Positions 17,363 through 25,204 of a DNA stretch of 64,000 bases are shown piece after piece; position 1 is the first letter of the stretch; each line of letters starts with the position of its first letter. The notes below the pieces were generated by a model. The model was not told the origin of the DNA, ran no database searches, and saw only the letters and a list, made by a program, of their open reading frames with translations. Origin of the DNA: Solirubrobacter ginsenosidimutans (GTDB lineage: Bacteria; Actinomycetota; Thermoleophilia; Solirubrobacterales; Solirubrobacteraceae); contig NZ_JAPDOD010000013.1 of NCBI RefSeq assembly GCF_027587205.1, positions 1 through 64,000 of the forward strand. The letters are read 5' to 3'. A program made the position numbers and the translations under genes.

Positions 17363-17368
17363 TATGTT
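17363..17368 (+). promoter_or_regulatory. Leaderless-type -10 (TATGTT)
   Basis: TATGTT ends 8 nt before ATG 17377, which favours that start over the GTG at 17371. Confidence 0.5.
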
Positions 17369-17376
17369 CGGTGCAG

Positions 17377-18420
17377 ATGCGACGCCGAACCGCCGAACGC
17401 GAACGCCAACCCGAACGCGAGGACGAGGCGCCCGCCACGGCCGTGGCGCCTCCGGCCGCCGTGATCACCCGCCTGCAGCAGACCGCGGGCAACCACGCCG
17501 TGGCCGCGTTCCTCACTCGCCAGCCGGCCGAGGCGACCGCCGGACCGGCGCCGGGCGAGCTGGACACCGAGCCCCACGAGGGCGGTGACGCCTCGGGCCT
17601 GCTCGCGCTGCTCGGTCCGCAGGAGGACTCGACCTTCGACGCCGTGCCGGAGCTCGCCGACCAGGCCGATCAGGCCGCGGCGCCGCAGCTCGAGGCCGAC
17701 CCGGTCGCCGACTGGATGGCCAAGGCGCCCACGACCAACGCGGAGTACGCGCAGTGGATCGTCGACGGCGTCACCCACGGCTTCGTGCTGTGGACGGGCA
17801 AGGACTCCAAGGCGCAGATGGAGAAGCTCGCCGCGGGCGAGAAGGTCGGCTCGACCGACCCGTCCAAGGCCGAGATCCTCGGCGCGCTGAAGACCATCCG
17901 CGCGCTCGTCTCGGCCAAGGCCACCAAGTGGACGGGCGACAAGACCAAGGCGAAGGAGACGATCGGCGTCGGCAGCTTCATCCGCGGCGCCTCGCCGCAC
18001 GACGGCCGCGCGATCGACATCAACAAGCTCGACTGGACCGGCACCAATGGGCCGGTGCAGGTCGAGGAGGCGCTGCGCGCGCTGCCCGCCGGGTCCTACG
18101 GGATCGGCCTCCCGTTCCAGGGCCAGTTCTTCCCCAAGGACGAGTGGCTCGACGAGCGCAAGAAGGCCGCGGTGGCGGCGGCGGGCGAAGGCGGGACGCC
18201 GGCGGCGATCACCGAGGCGTCGCTGCAGAAGTGGGTCGGGACGCGCTACACGGCGACGTACGCCGACGGCAAGTGGGTCGACGCGAAGACCAGCGGCCAG
18301 GCGATCGACCGCCTCAAGAGCGCGACGCTGAAGGCCGCGATCACCGAGCTCAACGGCAAGGGCTACAAGATCTACGTCTTCCCGGACAACGACAACCACA
18401 TCCACATCCAGAACCCGTGA
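17377..18420 (+). CDS. LQxTAGN-motif protein with M15-peptidase-like C-terminal domain
   Basis: 347 residues. The first 30 are charged then Pro/Ala-rich. LQQTAGN is at 33-39, followed by AVAAFLTRQ. A linker of about 60 residues follows. Residues 115-347 form a globular domain: Ser206, His208, Gly210, Ala212 and Asp214 sit in SPHDGRAID, and HIH at 341-343 closes the protein. This resembles the metal site of M15 (VanX/D,D-peptidase) enzymes, S-x-H-x-x-G-x-A-x-D plus H-x-H, but is one residue shorter after the first His. There is no signal peptide, so export would need another route. A peptidoglycan target is an inference. Confidence 0.7.
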   Translation: MRRRTAERERQPEREDEAPATAVAPPAAVITRLQQTAGNHAVAAFLTRQPAEATAGPAPGELDTEPHEGGDASGLLALLGPQEDSTFDAVPELADQADQAAAPQLEADPVADWMAKAPTTNAEYAQWIVDGVTHGFVLWTGKDSKAQMEKLAAGEKVGSTDPSKAEILGALKTIRALVSAKATKWTGDKTKAKETIGVGSFIRGASPHDGRAIDINKLDWTGTNGPVQVEEALRALPAGSYGIGLPFQGQFFPKDEWLDERKKAAVAAAGEGGTPAAITEASLQKWVGTRYTATYADGKWVDAKTSGQAIDRLKSATLKAAITELNGKGYKIYVFPDNDNHIHIQNP

Positions 18421-19614
18421 TCAACGGCTGAGAGCACGGCCGAGCGCCGAGCCGACGAGCACCCCGAGGGCGATGGTGACGATGACCGCGATCGCGCCCG
18501 AGGCCGTCGCGAAGCCGTCGCCGGTCTCGGTGGCGAGCTGCGTCGTGCCGATCAGGCCGAGGCTGCCGGGGACGAGCAGCCAGAACGACGGGAGGAAGAC
18601 GACGAGCGTGGGCGGCCCGCCGCGCCAGCGGATGACGGCCGCGCCGAGCGCCGCGGTCAACCCGCCCGCGAAGCCGCCGAACGGCGCACCATAGGCCTCC
18701 TGTCCAGCGGACTGCGCCAGGAACGTGAGCGCGAGCAGCGCGAGGATGTAGGGCAGGACCGCGCTCGGCGCGCTGAGGTTCAGGCACACCCCGACGCCGA
18801 GCAGCACGAGCCCCACCCACGCCGCCCAGTTGCCCAGCTCCTCGACGCGCACATTCGCCAGCTCCCCCGCCGGCACGCCGACGACCCGCGCCGCGGCCAA
18901 CACCCCGGCGGAGAACAGCAACAGCTGCACGGTGCCGAAGACCAGCCGCGACGTGCCCGCCACCATCGCGCCCGCGGCGAGCTCGGACATGCCGGTGACG
19001 ATCAGCGCGCCCGGCAGCAGCACCGCGAGCGGAGCGAGCAGGGTGCGCAGCGGCCCGTCGAGGAGGTCGGCGCGCGCGGCGAGGAAGATCGCGCAGCCGA
19101 CGGTGAACGCCGCGACGACCGGGAGCAGCGTCAGCGCCAGCCGCGAGCGGGTCGCGACCTCGATCAGCACCGCGACGAGCACGCTGCAGAGCACCGCGGC
19201 GAGCAGGTTCTCCGGCGCCGGCTGGAGGATCAGCCCGATCCCCGCCGAGACCGGGATCAAGCCCGCCGCGGCCGCCCAGCGCGGCACCAGCGGCGCCGCG
19301 GCGAGGACGGCATCGAGACGCTCGATCGCGTCGTCGGGGTCGCAGCCGCCCGCGAGCACCGCGTCGACGATCCGTGAGACCCCCGAGGATTGATCGAACC
19401 GCAGCGGCGCCCCGACCGCGTGGAAGCCCGCGGCCTCATCCGGGCCCAGCGAGACGAACAGCCCGGTCGGCGTCGCGGCGCACTGCACGCCGGCCTCGCC
19501 GAGCGCCCGCCCCATGCGTCGCAGCTCGGACTCGACCTCGTCGACCGGCCGCCCGCTCGCGAGCCCGGCGGCGCCGAGCAGGAGCAGACAGCGCCGCACG
19601 TGGGCTTTCGGCAT
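18421..19614 (-). CDS. ThrE-type threonine/serine exporter
   Basis: 397 residues combining the two halves usually called DUF1212 and DUF3815 in one chain. Residues 1-130 are the soluble N-terminal domain (LLLLGAAGLASGRPVDEVESEL). About ten membrane helices follow, with PGSLGLIGTTQ near the C-terminus typical of the family. ThrE exports threonine, serine and some dipeptides across the inner membrane. Its stop directly abuts the stop of the convergent LQxTAGN gene (TGATCA). Confidence 0.88.
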   Translation of the reverse strand: MPKAHVRRCLLLLGAAGLASGRPVDEVESELRRMGRALGEAGVQCAATPTGLFVSLGPDEAAGFHAVGAPLRFDQSSGVSRIVDAVLAGGCDPDDAIERLDAVLAAAPLVPRWAAAAGLIPVSAGIGLILQPAPENLLAAVLCSVLVAVLIEVATRSRLALTLLPVVAAFTVGCAIFLAARADLLDGPLRTLLAPLAVLLPGALIVTGMSELAAGAMVAGTSRLVFGTVQLLLFSAGVLAAARVVGVPAGELANVRVEELGNWAAWVGLVLLGVGVCLNLSAPSAVLPYILALLALTFLAQSAGQEAYGAPFGGFAGGLTAALGAAVIRWRGGPPTLVVFLPSFWLLVPGSLGLIGTTQLATETGDGFATASGAIAVIVTIALGVLVGSALGRALSR

Positions 19615-19671
19615 CGCGGCAGTCTCCCAATCGCGTCAAGTTCAGCGACGGCCGGCCGACCATTCGGGGCG

Positions 19672-19809
19672 ATGATGAACGCGCTCGCACGCACCGTGAA
19701 GATGGTCTTCGCCGGCGTCTTCCTGGCCGCGGGGCTCGCCCTGGGCGGCGAGCTGGCCGCCGTCGGCGGCCTGATGGCCGCCGCCTGCTTCTTCGGCGCC
19801 GTCGTCTAG
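19672..19809 (+). CDS. Small hydrophobic protein, probable two-helix membrane peptide
   Basis: 45 residues from ATG 19672 (44 if the adjacent ATG 19675 is used). A short basic start (MNALARTVK) is followed by two hydrophobic stretches split by a Gly/Glu turn (LGGELAAVGG). No family recognised. It lies between the exporter and the TetR gene on the opposite strand and overlaps the TetR stop by a few bases. Coding status rests on its hydrophobic pattern and codon bias. Confidence 0.45.
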   Translation: MMNALARTVKMVFAGVFLAAGLALGGELAAVGGLMAAACFFGAVV

Positions 19810-20390
19810 CGCGATCGCAGCGAGGCCAGGAAGGTCTCGACCAGCGTCCGCAGCGCCGGCTCCTCCGCACCGCCGCGGCCGAGCGCCTCGGTGCCGCGGT
19901 GCACCGCGAGGATGAGGTCGCCGACGGCGCGCGGATCGGTGGACGGGTCGAGGTCCCCCGCCCGCTGAGCGCCCTCGACCGCGCGCGCGAACACCGCGCT
20001 CAGGCCCTCGTAGGCGCATTTGGCCCGGGCGGCGACCTCCGGGTCCGCGTTGGCCAGCTCGGACGTCCCGCGCGCGAGCAGGCACCCGCGCGGGTTGCCG
20101 GCCGAGCCGCTCGCGTTGGCCAGCAGGTAGGCGCGGATACGCTCGAAGGCGCCCGCGTCGGACCCGTCGAGCTCGGCCTCCGCGCTCTTCACCGCGCCCG
20201 TCGAGTACTCGTCGAAGATCCGCATGAAGAGCGCGTGCTTGTCGCCGAACGCGCCGTAGAGGCTCGTCTTGCCCACGCCCGTGGCCTCGGAGAGGTCGGT
20301 CATCGAGGTGGCGGCATAGCCGGCGTCCCAGAAGCGCTCGCGGGCTGCGCGCACCACCGCTTCCTCGTCGAATTCGCGCGGGCGGGCCAT
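19806..20390 (-). CDS. TetR/AcrR-family transcriptional regulator
   Basis: 194 residues. The N-terminal DNA-binding domain reads FDEEAVVRAARERFWDAGY, then the recognition part ATGVGKTSLYGAFGDKHALF. The C-terminal ligand-binding domain has PRGCLLARGTSEL, typical of the TetR_C_16/AcrR group that responds to small hydrophobic or electrophilic compounds. It is downstream of the SDR gene on the same strand (15 bp gap), so it probably represses that operon and itself. Confidence 0.9.
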   Translation of the reverse strand: MARPREFDEEAVVRAARERFWDAGYAATSMTDLSEATGVGKTSLYGAFGDKHALFMRIFDEYSTGAVKSAEAELDGSDAGAFERIRAYLLANASGSAGNPRGCLLARGTSELANADPEVAARAKCAYEGLSAVFARAVEGAQRAGDLDPSTDPRAVGDLILAVHRGTEALGRGGAEEPALRTLVETFLASLRSR

Positions 20391-20405
20391 GATCGACGGT
20401 TGAGG

Positions 20406-21188
20406 CTAGGCAGTTTCTCCGCCGTCGGCGACGAAGTTCGCGCCGGTGACGAACGAGGCCCGGTCGGAGACGAGGAACGTGACGAGCTCGGCGAGCTCGG
20501 ACGGCAGCCCGATGCGGCCGAGTGGGTTGCCGGCGTTGATCGCCTCGACGGGGATGCCGAAGCGGTCGGCGAGGGCGTCGCGGACCTCGTTGCCACCTTG
20601 CGTGGTGACGTTGCCCGGCGTGACGGTGTTGACGCGGATCCCGGCCGGGCCGAGCTCCTTCGCCAGGCCGGCGCCGTAGGCGATCAGCGCGGCCTTGGCC
20701 GAGCCGTAGTGCAACAGCGGGCCGGGCTTGGCCAGCGCCGCCGTCGAGCTGAGGTTCACGACGGCGCCGCCGGTCCCGCGCTCGATCATCCCCGGCAGCA
20801 GCGCGGCGTTGATCCGCACGGCGGAGAGGAAGTTGAGGTCGAGCGCGTCGATCCACTCCGCATCCGGGATGGTCAGCGAGCCGTCGACGTAGGTGCGGGT
20901 CGCGGCGGCGTTGTTGATGATGATGTCGATGCCGCCCAGCGCCTCGACGGCGCTCGCGGCGATCTCGCGGGCGCCGGCCTCGGTGCTGACGTCGCCGTTG
21001 AAGAACGTCGCCTCGGCGGGTGCGGAATCAGGCGTGGTGCGGGCCGTGCTGACGACCTGCGCGCCGGCGTCGAGCAGGCGCTGGACGATCGCGGCGCCGA
21101 TGCCGCGGCTGCCGCCGGTAACGAGGGCGCGCTTGCCCTCGAGGTCGCGCGGTGCGATGAGGGTCTGCGATGCAGAGGTGGTTGCCAT
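20406..21188 (-). CDS. Short-chain dehydrogenase/reductase under TetR control
   Basis: 260 residues from ATG 21188, supported by the -10 TACGGT 7 nt upstream. TGGSRGIG, NNAA, catalytic Ser in NLSSTAAL, YGSAK and the terminal FVADGG are all present, so the enzyme should be active. It is co-oriented with the TetR gene downstream. The pairing of an SDR with a TetR repressor suggests induction by, and reduction of, a reactive carbonyl or quinone; this is inference. Confidence 0.88.
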   Translation of the reverse strand: MATTSASQTLIAPRDLEGKRALVTGGSRGIGAAIVQRLLDAGAQVVSTARTTPDSAPAEATFFNGDVSTEAGAREIAASAVEALGGIDIIINNAAATRTYVDGSLTIPDAEWIDALDLNFLSAVRINAALLPGMIERGTGGAVVNLSSTAALAKPGPLLHYGSAKAALIAYGAGLAKELGPAGIRVNTVTPGNVTTQGGNEVRDALADRFGIPVEAINAGNPLGRIGLPSELAELVTFLVSDRASFVTGANFVADGGETA

Positions 21189-21195
21189 GCGAACT

Positions 21196-21201
21196 ACCGT
21201 A
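21196..21201 (-). promoter_or_regulatory. Leaderless-type -10 (TACGGT) of the SDR-tetR unit
   Basis: The complement of 21196-21201 reads TACGGT, 7 nt before ATG 21188. Confidence 0.5.
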
Positions 21202-21209
21202 GCACTGTT

Positions 21210-21226
21210 TTGTTCTGGTCGGACAA
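21210..21226. promoter_or_regulatory. Candidate TetR operator
   Basis: Imperfect inverted repeat TTGTTC...GGACAA, 17 bp, placed 9 bp upstream of the SDR -10, where it would block RNA polymerase. It also lies within 20 bp of the divergent SDR promoter at 21244. Confidence 0.4.
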
Positions 21227-21243
21227 GAATAGATATCAACCGG

Positions 21244-21249
21244 TAGCGT
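21244..21249 (+). promoter_or_regulatory. Leaderless-type -10 (TAGCGT)
   Basis: TAGCGT ends 8 nt before GTG 21258. Confidence 0.5.
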
Positions 21250-21257
21250 CCCGCCGC

Positions 21258-21968
21258 GTGAGCATCGCCTTGATCACCGGCGCGTCGCGCGGCATCGGCC
21301 GTGCGACCGCGCTCCGACTCGCCGCCGAAGGCCACACCGTCGCCGCCGGCTACGGCGCGAACCGTGAAGCCGCTGAAGGCCTGGCCGCCTCGCTCCCGGG
21401 GGCGATCGCCGTGGGCGGCGATCTGCGCGACCCGGCCACGCCTGCCCGTCTGGTCGACGCGGTCGAGGCCGGGCTCGGCCCGGTCGAGATCCTGATCGCC
21501 AACGCCGGCATGGGCAGCCCGCCGCGCCGGCTCGAAGAGATCCCGCTGGCCGAGTGGGACGACCTGCACGCGGTCAATCTGCGGGCCTCGTTCCTGCTCG
21601 CGCAGCGGGTGCTGCCGGGGATGATCGAGCGCGGCTTCGGCCGGATCGTCTTCGTGTCGTCGGTCGCCGCGTTCACCGGCGGCATCATCGGCGCCCACTA
21701 CGCCTCCTCGAAGGCCGGATTGCACGCCCTGGCCCACAGCATCTCCCAGCAGGCGGCGGCGCACGGTGTGACCGCGAACGTCGTCGCGCCCGCCCTGATC
21801 GAGAGCGACATGCTGCCCGCCGGAAGCCGTGAGGCGCTGGCCGCAAAGCTGCCCGTCGGCCGGCTCGGGCGGGTCGAGGAGGTCGCGGACCTGATCGCCG
21901 CCGTCGTGGCCAACGGCTACCTCACCAACCAGTCGATCGTCCTGGACGGCGGCTGGCACCCGTCATGA
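21258..21968 (+). CDS. FabG-like short-chain dehydrogenase/reductase
   Basis: 236 residues from GTG 21258. TGASRGIG, ANAGMG, Ser in FVSSVAA, YASSK and the terminal VLDGGWHPS fit the 3-oxoacyl-ACP reductase-like SDR branch. It is divergent from the TetR-linked SDR, shares the candidate operator region with it, and is followed 4 nt after its stop by an alpha/beta hydrolase. The physiological substrate is not visible. Confidence 0.87.
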   Translation: MSIALITGASRGIGRATALRLAAEGHTVAAGYGANREAAEGLAASLPGAIAVGGDLRDPATPARLVDAVEAGLGPVEILIANAGMGSPPRRLEEIPLAEWDDLHAVNLRASFLLAQRVLPGMIERGFGRIVFVSSVAAFTGGIIGAHYASSKAGLHALAHSISQQAAAHGVTANVVAPALIESDMLPAGSREALAAKLPVGRLGRVEEVADLIAAVVANGYLTNQSIVLDGGWHPS

Positions 21969-21972
21969 TGGT

Positions 21973-22854
21973 GTGACGCCTTTCGTAGCCCACGAGCTCT
22001 CGCTGCACGGGCAGTCGGTGACCTACAGGACGGCGGGCAGCGGCCCGGTCCTGTTGCTGCTGCATGGGATCACGAACTCCTCGGAGACCTGGGAGCCTGC
22101 CGTCGGCCCGCTCGCGGACCGCTTCCGGATCATCGCGCCCGACCTGCTCGGGCACGGCCATTCGGCCACGCCGCGCGGCGACTACTCGCTCGGCGCGCAC
22201 GCCAGCGGCGTCCGTGATCTGCTGAGCGCTTTGGACGTCGACCGCGCGACCGTCGTCGGCCACTCGCTGGGCGGCGGGATCGCGATGCAGTTCGCCTACC
22301 AGTTCCCGGAGCGCTGCGAGCGGCTCGTGCTCGTCTCCAGCGGCGGGCTCGGCCGCGAGGTCCACCTGCTCCTGCGCGCCGCCGCTCTCCCGGGCGCGGA
22401 CTGGGTCCTGCCGCTGCTGACCTCGCGCGGCGCGCGCGGGCTGGGCAACGGGATCAAGGCCACGCTCCGCCTCGGGCGCATCGCCCCGAGCGCGGACGTC
22501 GAGGTGCTCACGAGCGGGTTCGGGTCGCTGGACAATGCGGGCTCGCGGTCCGCGTTCCTGCACACGGTGCGCTCCGTGATCGACACCCACGGCCAGCGGG
22601 TGAGCGCCCAGGACCGGCTGCACCTCGCCGCGGTGCTCCCCACGCTGATCGTCTGGGGCGAGCAGGACTCGATCATCCCGGCCGATCACGGCCGCGCCGC
22701 CCACGACGCGATGCCCGGCAGCCGGCTCGAGCTCTTCCCCGGCGCCGGCCACATGCCCCACCACCAGGACCCCGAGCGCTTCGCCGCCGTGCTGGCCGAC
22801 TTCTGCTCGACCACCGAGGCGGCCACCCTCACCGCCGACCACTGGCGGCCGTGA
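21973..22854 (+). CDS. Alpha/beta-hydrolase
   Basis: 293 residues, GTG start. Oxyanion-hole HG in LLLLHGITNSSETW. Nucleophile elbow GHSLGG with the catalytic Ser. Acid Asp in VWGEQDSII. Catalytic His in PGAGHMPHHQDP. Probably an esterase, epoxide- or C-C-bond hydrolase in the cytoplasm (no signal peptide). It is in an operon with the SDR just upstream, so it may work on a related substrate. Confidence 0.88.
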   Translation: MTPFVAHELSLHGQSVTYRTAGSGPVLLLLHGITNSSETWEPAVGPLADRFRIIAPDLLGHGHSATPRGDYSLGAHASGVRDLLSALDVDRATVVGHSLGGGIAMQFAYQFPERCERLVLVSSGGLGREVHLLLRAAALPGADWVLPLLTSRGARGLGNGIKATLRLGRIAPSADVEVLTSGFGSLDNAGSRSAFLHTVRSVIDTHGQRVSAQDRLHLAAVLPTLIVWGEQDSIIPADHGRAAHDAMPGSRLELFPGAGHMPHHQDPERFAAVLADFCSTTEAATLTADHWRP

Positions 22855-22869
22855 GCAGGCATCATTCGA

Positions 22870-23430
22870 ATGACGACGATGGATCCAGGACCGTTCATCC
22901 AGACCCTGTCAGGGCGCCGGATCAACCCGCTCGACGCGGCGCCGGAGGACATCGATCCCGGGGATATCGCGGGCGCGCTGGCGAACCTGTGCCGGTTCGG
23001 CGGGCACAGCCGCGGGTTCTACTCGGTCGCGCAGCACTCGCTGATCGTCTGTGACCTGCTCGACCAACAGGGCGCGACGCCGGACGAGCTGATGGCCGCG
23101 CTGCTGCACGACGCGGCGGAGGCCTATCTGGGCGATCTGCCGCACCCGATCAAGCACCGCAGCGACCTGGGCGCGGTGTTCCGGGTGGCCGAGAAGCAGC
23201 TCGAGGCGGTGATCGAGGCGCGGTTCGCGCTGCCCGACGCCTCGGCCCGGATCAAGCCGCTGGACCGCGCGCTGCTGGCCACCGAGCGGCGGATCTTCAG
23301 CACGGTCAGCTGGGAATGGCCCGAGCTCGACGGCGTCGAGCCGCTCGAGCTGGAGATCGAGCCGTGGCTGCCCGACCGGGCGCGTGAGGCCTTCACGCGC
23401 CGGTTCGAGCAGCTCGAAGCGCTGCGCTGA
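22870..23430 (+). CDS. HD-domain phosphohydrolase (YfbR/5'-deoxynucleotidase-like)
   Basis: 186 residues. The N-terminus FIQTLSGRRINPLDAAPEDID is typical of a small HD group. Metal ligands: His in SVAQHSLIV, HD in ALLHDAAEAYLGD and a later Asp in KPLDRALLATE. Such proteins dephosphorylate deoxynucleoside monophosphates or related nucleotides. It lies 15 bp after the hydrolase gene on the same strand; a functional link is not evident. Confidence 0.85.
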   Translation: MTTMDPGPFIQTLSGRRINPLDAAPEDIDPGDIAGALANLCRFGGHSRGFYSVAQHSLIVCDLLDQQGATPDELMAALLHDAAEAYLGDLPHPIKHRSDLGAVFRVAEKQLEAVIEARFALPDASARIKPLDRALLATERRIFSTVSWEWPELDGVEPLELEIEPWLPDRAREAFTRRFEQLEALR

Positions 23431-23433
23431 GCG

Positions 23434-23607
23434 TCAGTCGCGGCGGATGGCGTCCTTGAGCTTGTCGCTCGCGTCGCCGACCTTGTCCTTCACCGTGCCG
23501 GTGGCGCGGTCGACCTTGCCCTCGCGCTTGAGGTCCTTGTCGCCGGTGAGGTCGCCGGCGGCTTCCTTCGTGCGGCCCTTGAGCTCGTCTGCCGTTCCAT
23601 CGCCCAT
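23434..23607 (-). CDS. CsbD-like stress-response protein
   Basis: 57 residues, very charged. Start ATG 23607 is preceded by AGGGAG at 8-nt spacing. The sequence ADELKGRTKEAAGDLTGD is the CsbD hallmark, followed by GKVDRATGTVKDKVGDASDKL. CsbD-family proteins are small hydrophilic proteins induced in general stress; the biochemical role is unknown. Convergent with the HD gene. Confidence 0.85.
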   Translation of the reverse strand: MGDGTADELKGRTKEAAGDLTGDKDLKREGKVDRATGTVKDKVGDASDKLKDAIRRD

Positions 23608-23638
23608 GTTGATTCTCCCTTTCGAGTGTGTTCCGGGC

Positions 23639-24406
23639 CTACCCGAACAGGGCCGCTTTCAAGGGTTCCCGCCATTGCCGGGTGGTCAGATCGAAGGCAC
23701 CGAAGTCGGTCGCGAAGTCCCAGTAGGCCCAACTGAGGCCGAGCCGTTCGGCCTCGGAACGCACCGTCTTCGTCCAGGCGGCGCGATCGGCCATCGGGGC
23801 CGTCTCGAGCGTCCCGAACTCGCCGAGGAACAGCGGCCGGGGGTGCGCCCAGGCCACCGCGGCTTCGAGTTCCTCGCGGACACGCGCGCGTGCGGGTTCA
23901 CTCCCCCAGCCCGTCCCGACCCATCCATCGGCGCCCGCAATCCAGCTCGCACCCTGGTGGGTGAAGCGAAACGGCGAGTAGTAGTGCACCGTGACGATCA
24001 GGTCCTCGTCGGGCGGGAGCACCAGCGCGGGTAGCGCACCGACCGTGTTCCAGCGTCCTGGCCCGACGATCACCGGCCGACGCGGCACGACTTCGAGCAC
24101 CCGCGGCAGCAGCGCGTTCCACCACTCCGCGTCCACCGGCTCGTTGAGGAGCTCGAAGGTCACGCCCTCGAACCGCAAGCCCAGCTCACGCCAGAGCGCG
24201 ACCAGGGCAGCTCCATCCCCGGCGAAGTGGTGAACGTCGAGCACGACCTCGAACCCGCGGCGCAACGCCGCCTCGACCGTGCGCTCGACCTGCGCGCGGT
24301 CGGCGACCTCCCAGCGCACCGGCAGCCGCACCAGGTCGAACCCCGCTTCGCCGACGATGTCGAGGTGCTCCTCGTGAACAACGCCGGAGAGGTTGATGCC
24401 CTTCAT
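23639..24406 (-). CDS. Glycoside hydrolase family 5-like (cellulase fold), apparently cytoplasmic
   Basis: 255 residues. GH5 features: KGINLSGV near the start, RLPVRWEV, the DVHHFAG strand, acid/base Glu89 in FELLNEP, HYYSPFRFTH, and nucleophile Glu196 in FLGEFG. Both catalytic glutamates are present. No signal peptide is visible, so it is probably intracellular or starts upstream (an ATG five codons earlier is in frame). Substrate could be a beta-glucan or mannan oligosaccharide. Divergent from the arginase-family gene, with the start codons almost touching. Confidence 0.85.
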   Translation of the reverse strand: MKGINLSGVVHEEHLDIVGEAGFDLVRLPVRWEVADRAQVERTVEAALRRGFEVVLDVHHFAGDGAALVALWRELGLRFEGVTFELLNEPVDAEWWNALLPRVLEVVPRRPVIVGPGRWNTVGALPALVLPPDEDLIVTVHYYSPFRFTHQGASWIAGADGWVGTGWGSEPARARVREELEAAVAWAHPRPLFLGEFGTLETAPMADRAAWTKTVRSEAERLGLSWAYWDFATDFGAFDLTTRQWREPLKAALFG

Positions 24407-24412
24407 CCTCTG

Positions 24413-25204
24413 ATGATGCATCTCACGGCCGTCGAGGCGAGGATCTCCGAGGACACGCCGCGCGACCTGCGCGGCGTGCGGGAGCTCAAGCAGCGTCTCG
24501 CGCGCGTGTATGGCGTCGAGCCGGTGACGGTCAGCGGGCGCCAGGGCCCGTTCGAGCGCACGCACTGGCGCGATGACCTCGCCGCGTCGGAGGCCGTCCT
24601 GCGCCAGGCGGGCGAGCTCATGGCAACCGCCGGCGAGCGCGCGATCACGCTCGCCTCGGACTGCGCGCTCGCGCTCGGCACGCTCCCGCGCACGACGGCC
24701 ACGATCCTGTGGCTCGACGCCCACGCCGACTACGACACACCCACCACGCAGACCTACGACTTCCTCGGGTGCATGAGCCTCGCTGGCGCCTGCGGTGCCT
24801 GGCCGAGCCCGCTCGGGAGCATCGATCCCGGCCGCGTCGTCCACGTCGGCGCCCGGTCGCAACCCGGAGACTTCGACCACGCCGGCCAGGAGCAGGGCCG
24901 CAGAGAACTGCGCGCGATGCTGCCCGCGGACACGCCGACCCCCCAGATCCTCGAAGCGGTGGGCGATGGCCCAGTCTACGTGCACTTCGACCCGGACGTC
25001 CTGGACCCGACGGTCAACCCGATCCCCTACGGGCGGCCGGGCGGGATGTCCCTTGAAGGCGCGCTCGCGATCGCGCGCGCCATCGACCCCATCGGGCTAG
25101 AGGTCTGCGCCTTCCACTCCGCCGACGACGCTCCCACCCGCGGGCGCGTGGCCGACCTGCTGGTCGACCTCGTGACGGCCTTCCTTCCGCCCGCGCCGGC
25201 GTAG
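24413..25204 (+). CDS. Arginase/agmatinase-family ureohydrolase-like protein
   Basis: 263 residues from ATG 24413 or 24416. Metal-site motifs: LDAHADYDTP (DAHxD) and HFDPDVLDP (DxDxxDP). The first motif, normally GGDHS, reads ASDCALALG, so the His ligand is Cys, as I recall in some actinobacterial members. Expected chemistry is Mn-dependent hydrolysis of a guanidino compound, but the ligand change leaves this open. Its last 108 nt overlap the 3' end of the gene on the opposite strand. Confidence 0.82.
   Translation: MMHLTAVEARISEDTPRDLRGVRELKQRLARVYGVEPVTVSGRQGPFERTHWRDDLAASEAVLRQAGELMATAGERAITLASDCALALGTLPRTTATILWLDAHADYDTPTTQTYDFLGCMSLAGACGAWPSPLGSIDPGRVVHVGARSQPGDFDHAGQEQGRRELRAMLPADTPTPQILEAVGDGPVYVHFDPDVLDPTVNPIPYGRPGGMSLEGALAIARAIDPIGLEVCAFHSADDAPTRGRVADLLVDLVTAFLPPAPA

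Noticed and set aside
19374..21257. Upstream 620 codons of a single long frame ending in the SDR at 21968
   Set aside because: They are the complement of TetR and SDR genes; the SDR start is GTG 21258 with its own -10.
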